37,500 nucleotides of DNA from an uncultured Bacteroidota bacterium (lineage in GTDB: Bacteria > Bacteroidota > Bacteroidia > Flavobacteriales > Flavobacteriaceae), in contig CABXKB010000007.1 of the NCBI GenBank assembly GCA_902512755.1, positions 1 through 37,500 of the forward strand. Reading direction: 5' to 3'. Within the stretch, counting starts at the first letter, position 1. Each line of letters begins with the position of its first letter. The notes below the pieces were generated by a model. It was given only the letters and a program-made list of their open reading frames with translations. It made no database searches and was not told the origin of the DNA. Position numbers and translations under genes: made by a program. Shown here piece by piece: positions 24,969 through 34,115 of this stretch.

Positions 24969-25820
24969 TTATTCTCCCAGTTTAAATTGAATTAAAACAA
25001 AACCGATCTGCTGTTCTGGAGCTTGTTCATCTGGATACCATTTATGTAGTAAAGCGGTTTTTTTTGCTGGTGATAATAAACAAGGATGTGTATTGGTACT
25101 TCCTTTTACACCAGGCTCTGCATTAATCACATTTCCTTTTTTATTTACGGTAATCCTTACAACAACAGTGCCCTCTTGATTGCATTTCTGTACCACTTTT
25201 CCATTAGACTGTAAACTCCTCCCATTTAGCCCATAACTTTTACCTATTCCTCCAGGACCATAATTATTATAATAACTACTAGCATATAGATTCCCTTCAA
25301 TTTTTCCTTTATCACCTTGAAACTCTTCATCGTCTTCACCATCAGCTTCATTACTTTTTTGATTATTGTTTTTTAATAAATTGGAAACTACACTTTTGGT
25401 AATATTCGAAACTTTGGGTTTTTCTTTTTTAGATGGAGCTTCTTTTATTGTTTTTTTATTTTTAGTTGGAATTTGAATTTCTTTTTTAAGTTCTTCCTTT
25501 TTAGGTATGGTAACCAGAGATTTTTTTTCTGTCAGAACCTCTTTGACTTTTTCTTGAATTATTTTTTTGCTTGCATTAGTAGAAACTTTTTGGGCAATTG
25601 GTTCATTTTTAGCTTTTGTAGATTTGGAGGAAATTGGGTTTTTTGGCTGAACTTTACCACTTCCCTGATTTGAGGTTCCAAAGTTGACTTCCATTCCATA
25701 ACTTACAGGAGGATCATAATAAGTTAAACCTATAACAAAAAAAAGCAATATCAATAGGACCGCTGTCATAGCGGTTAGTAAAGCAGATTTTTTTTTATGT
25801 GGCGTATTTAAAAATTTCAT
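24969..25820 (-). CDS. TonB-like energy transducer
   Basis: A 283-residue protein with a single N-terminal transmembrane helix (~15-34, LTAMTAVLLILLFFVIGL), a long periplasmic linker rich in Lys, Pro and Glu (~55-150), and a C-terminal domain with GTVVVRITVNKKGNVINAEPGVKGSTNTHPCLL, the TonB-C pattern. With ExbB/ExbD it passes proton-motive force to outer-membrane receptors. It starts seven bases after exbD. Because of sequence drift in the linker it can look like a generic 'TonB family' protein, but the context with exbBD is clear. Confidence 0.88.
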   Translation of the reverse strand: MKFLNTPHKKKSALLTAMTAVLLILLFFVIGLTYYDPPVSYGMEVNFGTSNQGSGKVQPKNPISSKSTKAKNEPIAQKVSTNASKKIIQEKVKEVLTEKKSLVTIPKKEELKKEIQIPTKNKKTIKEAPSKKEKPKVSNITKSVVSNLLKNNNQKSNEADGEDDEEFQGDKGKIEGNLYASSYYNNYGPGGIGKSYGLNGRSLQSNGKVVQKCNQEGTVVVRITVNKKGNVINAEPGVKGSTNTHPCLLSPAKKTALLHKWYPDEQAPEQQIGFVLIQFKLGE

Positions 25821-25827
25821 GAAAAGA

Positions 25828-26223
25828 TTATGGAGAATCTACAGCTAAAACTACTTTAACTCCATTTTTATTGGCAATATTCATTACATAGACAACTTGT
25901 TCTATAGCTACTTTTTTTTCTGTTCTTAAGACAATAGATCTTGCCTTAATGGCAGTAAGGGCTTCAATTAAATTTTTTTCTAAATTTCTTTTTACAACTC
26001 GGTCAGCATTAAGATAAAATTGATTAGAATTTGTAATTGTAACAGCGACAGTATTTCGATTTTCAGTTTTTCCTTCTGCTTGGGGAAGTTTAACATCGAT
26101 TGTGTTTAGTTGTTTTGCAAGGGTTGATGCAATCATAAAAAAAATCAATAGTAAAAAAACAACATCTGTCATTGATGACATATTAAACTCAGGGCGAATT
26201 TGATTTCTTCCTTTTAATCTCAT
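25828..26223 (-). CDS. exbD: ExbD/TolR-family biopolymer transport protein
   Basis: 131 residues with one transmembrane helix (~18-36) containing the essential aspartate (MTDVVFLLLIFFM) and a periplasmic ExbD domain (TIDVKLPQAEG ... ALTAIKARSIVLRTEKKVAIEQVVYVMNIANKNGVKVVLAVD). It forms the proton-driven motor with ExbB. Its start is one base after the end of exbB, and tonB follows. Confidence 0.92.
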   Translation of the reverse strand: MRLKGRNQIRPEFNMSSMTDVVFLLLIFFMIASTLAKQLNTIDVKLPQAEGKTENRNTVAVTITNSNQFYLNADRVVKRNLEKNLIEALTAIKARSIVLRTEKKVAIEQVVYVMNIANKNGVKVVLAVDSP

Positions 26224-26224
26224 C

Positions 26225-26902
26225 TTAAGCTGGTTCGTTAAGTAAGTCTAGAAATTCCAAACTAGTTGCCTCCATTAGGTATACAGCCTTATTCGTTTTT
26301 ACAACTAGGTGATTATAGCTAATATATCCTAAAATGCCTACAATAAGCCCTGCAACAGTTGTGGTCATAGCTGTATAAAGTCCGTCCGCAAGTAGTTGCA
26401 TATCAATATTACCTCCAGCGTTTGATATCTCAAAAATTGAAAGAATCATTCCGATTACCGTACCTAAAAAACCTAACATTGGCGCTGCACCAGCAATAGT
26501 TGCAAGTATACTAATATTTTTTTCCAATTGATACACCTCAAGACGGCCTGCATTTTCTATTGCGGTATTGATGTCTTCTAATGGCCTTCCTATTCGGGAC
26601 AAACCTTTTGAAACCAATCTTGATACTGGTGCATTTTCTTGTATACAAAGTTGCTGAGCTCCATCTAATTTTCCTTGGGTAATAAAAGAACGAATTTGAG
26701 GCATGAATGTGGGTGCAATCTTAACTGCTGCTCTAATAGCAAAAAGGCGTTCAAAATAAATATAAACCACCATCAATAGAAGTAGAGATAAGACTCCAAT
26801 TATTATTTGGCCTCCAAGGCCTCCATTTTGAATAAGTTCAATTAAGGAAAGAGTTTTCTCAGTTTGTAAAGGAGCAGGGGCTTGTATGTTTGACACCATC
26901 AT
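26225..26902 (-). CDS. exbB: ExbB/MotA/TolQ-family proton channel protein
   Basis: 225 residues with three transmembrane segments: ~33-50, ~130-155 (ISILATIAGAAPMLGFLGTVIGMI, the conserved TolQ/ExbB block) and ~170-190 (YTAMTTTVAGLIVGILGY). It is the inner-membrane channel partner of ExbD. First gene of the exbB-exbD-tonB-folC run; nhaD ends 52 bases upstream, so it may have its own promoter, though no consensus box was found. Two adjacent ATG codons (26902, 26899) are possible starts. Confidence 0.92.
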   Translation of the reverse strand: MMVSNIQAPAPLQTEKTLSLIELIQNGGLGGQIIIGVLSLLLLMVVYIYFERLFAIRAAVKIAPTFMPQIRSFITQGKLDGAQQLCIQENAPVSRLVSKGLSRIGRPLEDINTAIENAGRLEVYQLEKNISILATIAGAAPMLGFLGTVIGMILSIFEISNAGGNIDMQLLADGLYTAMTTTVAGLIVGILGYISYNHLVVKTNKAVYLMEATSLEFLDLLNEPA

Positions 26903-26954
26903 GTCGAAAATGTTTTTTTATTATTAAAATGTAAACTTGGTCAAAAAATTATTT

Positions 26955-28286
26955 TTAAATTATTATAAAATCACGCATTAAAACAAATGTTATAAAACCT
27001 CCTGTAAATCCTATTAAAGCCAACCAGGTTATTTTTTTAAAAAACCAGAAAAAATTAATTTTTTCCATGCCCATAGCTACTACTCCTGCTGCGGATCCAA
27101 TCACAAGCATACTTCCACCTGTTCCAGCGGAATATGCTATTAAATGCCAAACAGGATTATCCGCAGGCATAGAAAACATTCCCATGCTAGCAGCTACAAG
27201 TGGTACGTTATCGATTACTGCAGAAGCTATTCCTAAGAGAGAGATAACAATATCTGTGTTTGGAATGGCGGCATTTAAACCTTCAGCAAAATTAAAAAGC
27301 AATCCTAATGATTCAAGGGCAGCAACAGCTAGAAGAATTCCAAGAAAGAAAAGAATACTTGGTAGTTCGATTTTTGATAATGAGCTGTGTACTGGACTAG
27401 AAGTTTGATGAGCATCACTTTCAACATCTATAGAAGTTATATTAATTTTAGCTTTACTAAATATTTCAGCAAAAGTTGCAACTATTGCTAATGATAACAT
27501 CATTCCAATATATGGAGGCAAATGAGTAATCATTTTAAATACAGGAACAAAAACAATTGCAGAAAGTCCTAAATAAAGCATGCGTGCTCCATGTTTATGA
27601 TATCCTGCAGAATTATCTTCCTTTGGAGTATTAATTTCCCCTTGAAAAGCGGGTAAAAAAGATGCCGTTATAACAGGGATTACAAGACATACAATTGAAG
27701 GGATTAAGACGTAACGGATTAAATTCAAAGTGGTAACCTTATCGCCGATCCACAACATGGTCGTAGTAACATCTCCAATTGGAGACCAAGCTCCACCTGC
27801 ATTAGCAGCAATGATAATTAGTCCTGCAAACCAAAGACGCGTATCTCGATTCAATACCACTTTTTGAAGTATTGTTATTAAAACAATAGTGGCTGTTAAA
27901 TTATCAATTATAGCAGATAATATAAAGGCAAGAACGGCGAAAATCCAAAGTAATCTTTTTTTGCTTCTGGTTTTAATAAAGTTCTTTATCGTATAGAAAC
28001 CATTAAAATAGTCGATAATCTCTACAATAGTCATTGCTCCTAATAAGAAGATTATAATCTCGGCTGTTTTTCCCAAATGATGTAATAAAATTTCATCAAT
28101 ATGTGAGGGTTCAAGTTGCTTCAACTCCACATTAACATCAAACACAGGCAGGTGCGCAAGAGAAATAATAGCCCATATTAATGCCATCATCGCTAATGCA
28201 GGGATTAGTTTATCAACTTTTAAGTTATGCTCGAGGGTAATTCCTAAATATCCAAAAATAAATAGGAAAATAATGATGGACTCCAT
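26955..28286 (-). CDS. nhaD: NhaD-type sodium/proton antiporter
   Basis: A 443-residue ion transporter with about 12 hydrophobic helices. Family marks are SAIIDNLTATIV (with Asp) and AANAGGAWSPIGDVTTTMLW in the first half, and a second SAVIDNVPLVAAS and GTGGSMLVIGSAAG in the second half: the pseudo-repeat of the ArsB/NhaD fold. It exports Na+ in exchange for H+, consistent with a marine or salty habitat. It is 70 bases after anmK on the same strand. Confidence 0.9.
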   Translation of the reverse strand: MESIIIFLFIFGYLGITLEHNLKVDKLIPALAMMALIWAIISLAHLPVFDVNVELKQLEPSHIDEILLHHLGKTAEIIIFLLGAMTIVEIIDYFNGFYTIKNFIKTRSKKRLLWIFAVLAFILSAIIDNLTATIVLITILQKVVLNRDTRLWFAGLIIIAANAGGAWSPIGDVTTTMLWIGDKVTTLNLIRYVLIPSIVCLVIPVITASFLPAFQGEINTPKEDNSAGYHKHGARMLYLGLSAIVFVPVFKMITHLPPYIGMMLSLAIVATFAEIFSKAKINITSIDVESDAHQTSSPVHSSLSKIELPSILFFLGILLAVAALESLGLLFNFAEGLNAAIPNTDIVISLLGIASAVIDNVPLVAASMGMFSMPADNPVWHLIAYSAGTGGSMLVIGSAAGVVAMGMEKINFFWFFKKITWLALIGFTGGFITFVLMRDFIII

Positions 28287-28356
28287 AAGTAAATGTTGAT
28301 TTAATTCTTAAATGTATAAAAATCCATACCCTAATAGGCATGTAATCATATAAAAT

Positions 28357-29418
28357 TTAGGGGTGAAAAATTAATCCCGAACTATGATCACTTGAACTGC
28401 CTGTAACAGAGGCCAAACAGTTAATTTCACCGCGCAATCTCAAAACTCCTAAAAATCCAAAAATTAAAGCTTCTTTAAAATCTACAAGCTCCTCCGAAGG
28501 AATGATAAACTTTGCAAGACTATTTTCTTGAATCATTTTCATTAAATAATTGTTCTTTACACCACCACCGGTAGCTAGAACCTCTTGATCTTTTTTGAAA
28601 GTCTTCCCAATTTTTTCTCCAATGTGTTTAGTGTAGGTGTTTAATAAATCCTCTGTTTTTTGATCCTGATATTGTTCTAATATTGGATAAATCTCTGCTT
28701 CCACCCATTCTATTCCAAGTGATTTTGGTGGACTTTTACTATAAAAATCTAATGCCTGTAATTTCTCTAATAAAGGCATAATTAGGCTTCCCTTTTTAGC
28801 TAACCTTCCACCCTCATCATATTTCAATTTATTTTTTTTAGCTAAAATATTCAAGACGGTATTAACTGCACAAATGTCGTAAGCTATCAAATGATCTTCT
28901 ATAGTTTTAGTACTATTAGCAAAACCTCCTAGATTTAAACATGCGTCGTATTTATCAAATAACAAAAGGTCTCCAATTGGAACTAAAGGAGCTCCCTGTC
29001 CGCCTAATGCTATATCTTGTATTCTAAAATCACATACAACTTTAAAACCTATCAATTCAGCTAGTTTTTTTTGATTCCCCAATTGAAAAGTATATCCTTT
29101 TTCTGGTTGATGAAAAAGTGTGTGACCGTGAGAACAAACGGCATCAATTTCAAATAAGTTATTCATCCTAATAAATTGCAATATAATTTCAGCTAAAAAA
29201 GACGTATATAATTTATTTTCTTTGTGAATTATTTCTTTAGACGTAAGATGTAACTTTGATAATTTTTTCTGCCAAAAAATACTATAAGGAAAAGTTTGAG
29301 CAGCTATAATTGAAAAACTCCATTCTTTACCTGGAATAAAATTTACGTATACTATATCGATACCATCAAGCGAAGTGCCTGACATCACGCCCAATACTTT
29401 GTAATTTGATTTTTTCAA
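28357..29418 (-). CDS. anmK: Anhydro-N-acetylmuramic acid kinase AnmK
   Basis: A 353-residue sugar kinase that recycles cell-wall anhydro-MurNAc to MurNAc 6-phosphate. Signatures are VMSGTSLDGID (ATP/phosphate loop), SHGHTLFHQP, FRIQDIALGGQGAPLVP, NLGGFAN and the C-terminal ATGGGVKNNYLM. It is close to normal length (~360-370). The gene starts 193 bases from the divergent gltB. Confidence 0.92.
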   Translation of the reverse strand: MKKSNYKVLGVMSGTSLDGIDIVYVNFIPGKEWSFSIIAAQTFPYSIFWQKKLSKLHLTSKEIIHKENKLYTSFLAEIILQFIRMNNLFEIDAVCSHGHTLFHQPEKGYTFQLGNQKKLAELIGFKVVCDFRIQDIALGGQGAPLVPIGDLLLFDKYDACLNLGGFANSTKTIEDHLIAYDICAVNTVLNILAKKNKLKYDEGGRLAKKGSLIMPLLEKLQALDFYSKSPPKSLGIEWVEAEIYPILEQYQDQKTEDLLNTYTKHIGEKIGKTFKKDQEVLATGGGVKNNYLMKMIQENSLAKFIIPSEELVDFKEALIFGFLGVLRLRGEINCLASVTGSSSDHSSGLIFHP

Positions 29419-29519
29419 TATAAATAAGGTTTCACTTCTTAAACAAAGGAAGTAAAAATTAAGATTTATTCATTTATATAAATATAAATTACAGATTTCA
29501 AAATTTATGTATTAAAATG

Positions 29520-29547
29520 TTGAGATTTCATAAAAGTCTTAGATTTA
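29520..29547 (+). promoter_or_regulatory. Near-consensus promoter for gltBD (TTG, 17 bases, TAGATTTA)
   Basis: TTG at 29520-29522, then 17 bases, then TAGATTTA at 29540-29547: one mismatch (final A instead of G). It lies ~65 bases before the gltB ATG. Confidence 0.4.
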
Positions 29548-29598
29548 GTCTCGTATTAAATCTTCATTCACATTTAGGATTCTTATTTTTATAATCCT
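29541..29598 (+). other. Two small inverted repeats in the gltB leader
   Basis: AGATTTA/TAAATCT (29541-29547, 29557-29563) and AGGATT/AATCCT (29576-29581, 29593-29598) could form successive hairpins just before gltB. Both are AT-rich and weak; the first overlaps the promoter box. Confidence 0.3.
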
Positions 29599-29611
29599 TT
29601 AATTTTATTAT

Positions 29612-32600
29612 ATGTTGCCAGCAAAACAAGGACTTTACGATCCTCAATATGAACACGACAATTGTGGTGCGGGTTTTATTTGTAGTCTTCAGGGAAAGAA
29701 AACAAACGATATTATTCATAAAGCTTTAGATATTCTTGATTGCCTCGAACATCGGGGTGCTGTTAGTGCTGACGGTAAAACAGGTGATGGTGCAGGTATT
29801 CTTATTGAAATACCTCATGCCTTTTTATTAAAACAGTGTAAATTCAAACTTCCTGAGCTTCATCAATATGCTGTAGGTATGGTTTTTTTGCCAAAAAAAG
29901 AAAACCAAAGAACTTATTGCATAAGTGTGTTGGAAAATGAAGTAAAAAAGCAAGGATTAGTAGTTTTAGGCTGGAGAAAGGTTCCTGTAAATACAAATGT
30001 TGTTGGATCTATAGCTGCATTGACAGAACCTTGCATTATGCAGATATTTGTAGGGCGTGGCTCAAATTCTCTATCAGATCACGAATTTAATATCAAATTG
30101 TTTTGTGCTCGAAAAATTGCGGAACATACTATTTCCAGTTCTAAGCTTTCAGAGGCGACATATTTTTATCTGCCTAGCCTCTCAACACATACATTAATCT
30201 ACAAAGGATTATTAATTCCAGAAGACATTAAAGGGTACTATAAAGACCTAAAAGATCCTGCCGTAGTTACTCGATTAGCTCTTGTACATCAGCGTTTTTC
30301 AACAAATACTTTTCCCACTTGGGATCTAGCACAACCCTTTCGCTATATGTGTCATAACGGTGAAATTAATACATATAGAGGAAATTTTAGTAGGATGCAG
30401 GTACGAGAAGAACTCTTAGAAAATGAAATTTTTGGTCCAGAAATTAAAAAAATACTTCCTATTGTTTTGCCAAGAAAATCAGACTCAGCATCTATGGATA
30501 TGACATTAGAGCTACTTCTTGCTACTGGGAGATCACTTCCTGAGGTAATGATGATGCTAGTTCCTGAAGCTTGGGAAAAGCACACATTTATGGACGATGA
30601 TAAAAAAGCTTTTTATCAATATAATTCTTGTATTATGGAACCTTGGGATGGTCCCGCTTCAATTCCTTTTACAGATGGTAAGTATATAGGGGCATTATTG
30701 GATAGAAATGGTTTACGGCCTTCACGCTATACAGTTACTAAAGATGGCTATGTAATTATGTCTTCTGAAACAGGAGTTTTAGAAATTCTCCCGGAAAATA
30801 TTGAAAGACATGGACGTCTCGAACCTGGAAAAATGTTTTTAGTAAATATGGATGAGGGGCGAATAATTGAGGATGATGAGATAAAAAAGGAGGTCACATT
30901 AAAAAGACCTTATAAAAAATGGTTGAAAAAAAATCTTCTTAAGTTAAAGGAAATACCCTACACTGGTAATACCACTCCCGTTGAAGATGAGGATTTTGAA
31001 ACAAGAATGAGAATTTTTGGCTATACTCAAGAGGATTTGAAAACTATTATCACTCCAATGAGTACTAATGGAAAAGAGGCAATAGGATCAATGGGAATAG
31101 ACACACCTCTTGCGGTACTTTCTGATCGTCCACAGCTTTTGTATAATTATTTTAAACAACTTTTTGCACAAGTCACAAACCCTCCCCTTGATGGGATTAG
31201 AGAGGAAATTGTTACAGACATCAGTTTAACTCTGGGTAATGAATTTAACCTTTTTGAAATTAATGCAGACCACGCAAAAAAACTAATCATTCAAAACCCT
31301 GTAATTTCAAATGAAGACTTAGACAAAATAAAATTTATAAATCATGGGGAATTTGAAACAGTTACTATTTCGACACTATATGAAATTAACAATGGATTAA
31401 ATGGTTTAGAAAGCGCACTGGAGGAAATGATTATTGAAATCGATAAAGCGCTTATTCGAGGTGCTAATATAATTATTCTATCAGATCGTGGAGTCTCTTC
31501 TACTTTTGCTCCTATTCCTATGTTGCTTGCGACATCTCATACTCATCATGCTTTTAAGCGATTAAAAAAACGCTCACAATTTGGAATCATTATAGAGTCA
31601 GCTGAACCCAGAGAACCTCATCACTTTTCATTGCTATTCGGATATGGAGCTAGTGCTATCAACCCTTATTTAGTCAACGAAATAATTTCTTATCAATCTG
31701 AAATAAACATCCTTCCAGAGAGTTCAGAAAAAGCAATAGACAATTTTAATAAAGCAATTGCTAAAGGAATAATTAAAGTAATGAATAAGATAGGTATTTC
31801 AACACTTCATTCCTATAGAGGTGCTCAGATAAATGAAGCATTAGGTCTATCAAAAAAACTTATAGATAGGTTTTTCTGCAATACACCCACACGTATAGAA
31901 GGTATCGGTTTATATGAGATAGAAAAAGAAATTAGTAAAAGACATAACAAAGCTTATATTCATGAATCTAAGCTTGGGTTACCGCTAGAAATTGGTGGTG
32001 ATTATCGTTGGAGAAGAGATGGAGAAGTTCATGTAGTTAATCCATCTACTATAGCTTCATTACAACAGGCAGTCCGGCAAAATAAGCCTGAGAGTTATAA
32101 TGCATTTTCAAAAATGATTAATGATCAAAATGAAAAACTAATGACCCTAAGAGGTTTGTTTGAATTTTCAAGCTTCGACCCCATTCCAATAGATCAGGTA
32201 GAGCCTTGGACCAAAATTGTTAAGCGTTTTAAAACAGGTGCTATGTCATTGGGTTCAATTAGCCAAGAGGCTCATGAGAATCTTGCAATTGCAATGAACC
32301 GAATCGGAGGGAAAAGCAATTCTGGAGAAGGAGGTGAAGACTCAGAACGCTTTAAACCTGATAAGAATGGTGATTTAAAAAATTCAGCAATTAAACAAGT
32401 GGCTTCGGGACGATTTGGTGTTTCAAGTCACTACTTAAGTACTGCTGAAGAAATTCAAATTAAAATGGCGCAAGGCGCAAAACCTGGAGAAGGAGGTCAG
32501 CTTCCAGGACCAAAAGTCAATCCTTATATAGCCTCAGTTAGAAATTCTACTCCTTATGTTGGTCTGATTTCTCCTCCTCCTCACCACGATATTTATTCTA

Positions 32601-34114
32601 TTGAGGATTTAGCACAATTGATCTACGATTTAAAAAATGCTAACCGTAATGCTAGGATCAATGTTAAACTCGTGTCAGAAGTTGGTGTTGGAACTATTGC
32701 TGCGGGTGTAGCAAAAGCCAAAGCAGATGTAATTCTAATTTCCGGTTATGATGGTGGTACAGGAGCATCGCCATTAACATCTCTAAAACATGCCGGGCTT
32801 CCTTGGGAACTTGGTATTGCTGAAGCACAGCAAACATTAGTAATGAATGATTTAAGAAGTCGAATTGTACTTGAATGCGACGGTCAAATGAAGACAGGTC
32901 GTGATGTTGCCATTGCATGTTTGTTAGGTGCAGAAGAGTTTGGCTTTTCTACTGCACCACTTATTGCCTCAGGCTGCATCATGATGCGTGCATGTCATCT
33001 TAATACTTGTCCAGTTGGAATTGCTACCCAAGATCCAGAATTACGAAAAAACTTTAAAGGTAAACCTGAACATGTAATAAATTATATGCACTTTATCGCA
33101 GAGGAATTAAGACAAATTATGTCCGATCTAGGTTTCAGGACAGTAGATGAAATGGTTGGTCAATCGCAAAAACTTAATATGAAAAAAGCTATAAATCATT
33201 TCAAGGCTCAGGGAATTGATTTATCAAACATCCTGTATAAACCTTCAGTGCCATCTCAATTTAAAGAGCGAAATACTCAAAATCAGGATCACCAGCTAGA
33301 GAATGTTCTAGACATTCAAATTTTGAAAGAAGCTAAACTTGCAATAAATGAAAAGAAAAAACAAGAATTTAAATTTCATATCAAAAATACAAATCGCACA
33401 ATTGGTGCAATTCTAAGTTATGAGATTTCAAAAATCTATGGTACTGATGGATTACCCAAAGATACTCTTAGTTTGAACTTTACTGGCACAGCAGGCCAAA
33501 GCTTTGGTGCATTTTCAACTTGCGGGCTTTTAATGAAAATTGAAGGTACAGTAAACGATTATTTTGGAAAAGGACTTTCTGGAGCCACCCTGGTTGCTCA
33601 AGTTCCAAAAAAATCAACTTTCGTGCCTCATGAGAATATTATCGTTGGAAATGTGGCTTTATATGGAGCAACTAAAGGAGAGGCTTATATAAATGGAATT
33701 GCAGGAGAGCGTTTTTGTGTTAGAAACTCTGGTGCAAAAGCTGTAGTAGAAGGAATAGGAGATCACGGGTGTGAATATATGACGGGAGGAATCACAGTTG
33801 TTCTTGGTGGTTTTGGCAGAAATTTTGCAGCGGGTATGAGTGGTGGAATTGCTTATTTATATAGTAGCGATGGAGATTTTGACGAGAAAAAATTTAACCT
33901 TGAAATGGTAGAACTAGAAGACCTTCAGGTTAACGATCGGAAGACTGTTAAAGAACTTGTTTACAATCATGTTGAATATACAAAAAGTCCAAAAGGAACT
34001 GAAATATTGAAGAACTGGGAAAAGTTAAGCAAAAACTTTATAAAAGTAATGCCCACGGATTATAAACGTGCTTTAGAGATGTTAGCTAATAATAAACTTG
34101 AAAAATCCATTTAA
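29612..34114 (+). CDS. gltB: Glutamate synthase large subunit GltB
   Basis: A 1500-residue enzyme that makes glutamate from glutamine and 2-oxoglutarate. The N-terminal class II glutaminase begins after a 17-residue propeptide at Cys18 (HDNCGAGF). RFSTNTFPTW and NGEINT are its active-site segments. The central and FMN domains follow; GGKSNSGEGGED and KPGEGGQLPG-like blocks bind FMN and substrate. The 3Fe-4S cysteines are C1122, C1128 and C1133 (CIMMRACHLNTCPVG). The C-terminal beta-helix domain (~1250-1480) is complete. gltD starts one base after its stop, so they form one operon for nitrogen assimilation. Confidence 0.96.
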   Translation: MLPAKQGLYDPQYEHDNCGAGFICSLQGKKTNDIIHKALDILDCLEHRGAVSADGKTGDGAGILIEIPHAFLLKQCKFKLPELHQYAVGMVFLPKKENQRTYCISVLENEVKKQGLVVLGWRKVPVNTNVVGSIAALTEPCIMQIFVGRGSNSLSDHEFNIKLFCARKIAEHTISSSKLSEATYFYLPSLSTHTLIYKGLLIPEDIKGYYKDLKDPAVVTRLALVHQRFSTNTFPTWDLAQPFRYMCHNGEINTYRGNFSRMQVREELLENEIFGPEIKKILPIVLPRKSDSASMDMTLELLLATGRSLPEVMMMLVPEAWEKHTFMDDDKKAFYQYNSCIMEPWDGPASIPFTDGKYIGALLDRNGLRPSRYTVTKDGYVIMSSETGVLEILPENIERHGRLEPGKMFLVNMDEGRIIEDDEIKKEVTLKRPYKKWLKKNLLKLKEIPYTGNTTPVEDEDFETRMRIFGYTQEDLKTIITPMSTNGKEAIGSMGIDTPLAVLSDRPQLLYNYFKQLFAQVTNPPLDGIREEIVTDISLTLGNEFNLFEINADHAKKLIIQNPVISNEDLDKIKFINHGEFETVTISTLYEINNGLNGLESALEEMIIEIDKALIRGANIIILSDRGVSSTFAPIPMLLATSHTHHAFKRLKKRSQFGIIIESAEPREPHHFSLLFGYGASAINPYLVNEIISYQSEINILPESSEKAIDNFNKAIAKGIIKVMNKIGISTLHSYRGAQINEALGLSKKLIDRFFCNTPTRIEGIGLYEIEKEISKRHNKAYIHESKLGLPLEIGGDYRWRRDGEVHVVNPSTIASLQQAVRQNKPESYNAFSKMINDQNEKLMTLRGLFEFSSFDPIPIDQVEPWTKIVKRFKTGAMSLGSISQEAHENLAIAMNRIGGKSNSGEGGEDSERFKPDKNGDLKNSAIKQVASGRFGVSSHYLSTAEEIQIKMAQGAKPGEGGQLPGPKVNPYIASVRNSTPYVGLISPPPHHDIYSIEDLAQLIYDLKNANRNARINVKLVSEVGVGTIAAGVAKAKADVILISGYDGGTGASPLTSLKHAGLPWELGIAEAQQTLVMNDLRSRIVLECDGQMKTGRDVAIACLLGAEEFGFSTAPLIASGCIMMRACHLNTCPVGIATQDPELRKNFKGKPEHVINYMHFIAEELRQIMSDLGFRTVDEMVGQSQKLNMKKAINHFKAQGIDLSNILYKPSVPSQFKERNTQNQDHQLENVLDIQILKEAKLAINEKKKQEFKFHIKNTNRTIGAILSYEISKIYGTDGLPKDTLSLNFTGTAGQSFGAFSTCGLLMKIEGTVNDYFGKGLSGATLVAQVPKKSTFVPHENIIVGNVALYGATKGEAYINGIAGERFCVRNSGAKAVVEGIGDHGCEYMTGGITVVLGGFGRNFAAGMSGGIAYLYSSDGDFDEKKFNLEMVELEDLQVNDRKTVKELVYNHVEYTKSPKGTEILKNWEKLSKNFIKVMPTDYKRALEMLANNKLEKSI

Positions 34115-34115
34115 T

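Noticed and set aside
24969-26902. Considered the exbBD-tonB-folC run as a novel system
   Set aside because: It is a familiar flavobacterial arrangement with ordinary motifs.
34098-34115. TTG start for gltD inside gltB
   Set aside because: An ATG one base after the gltB stop gives the normal GltD N-terminus.
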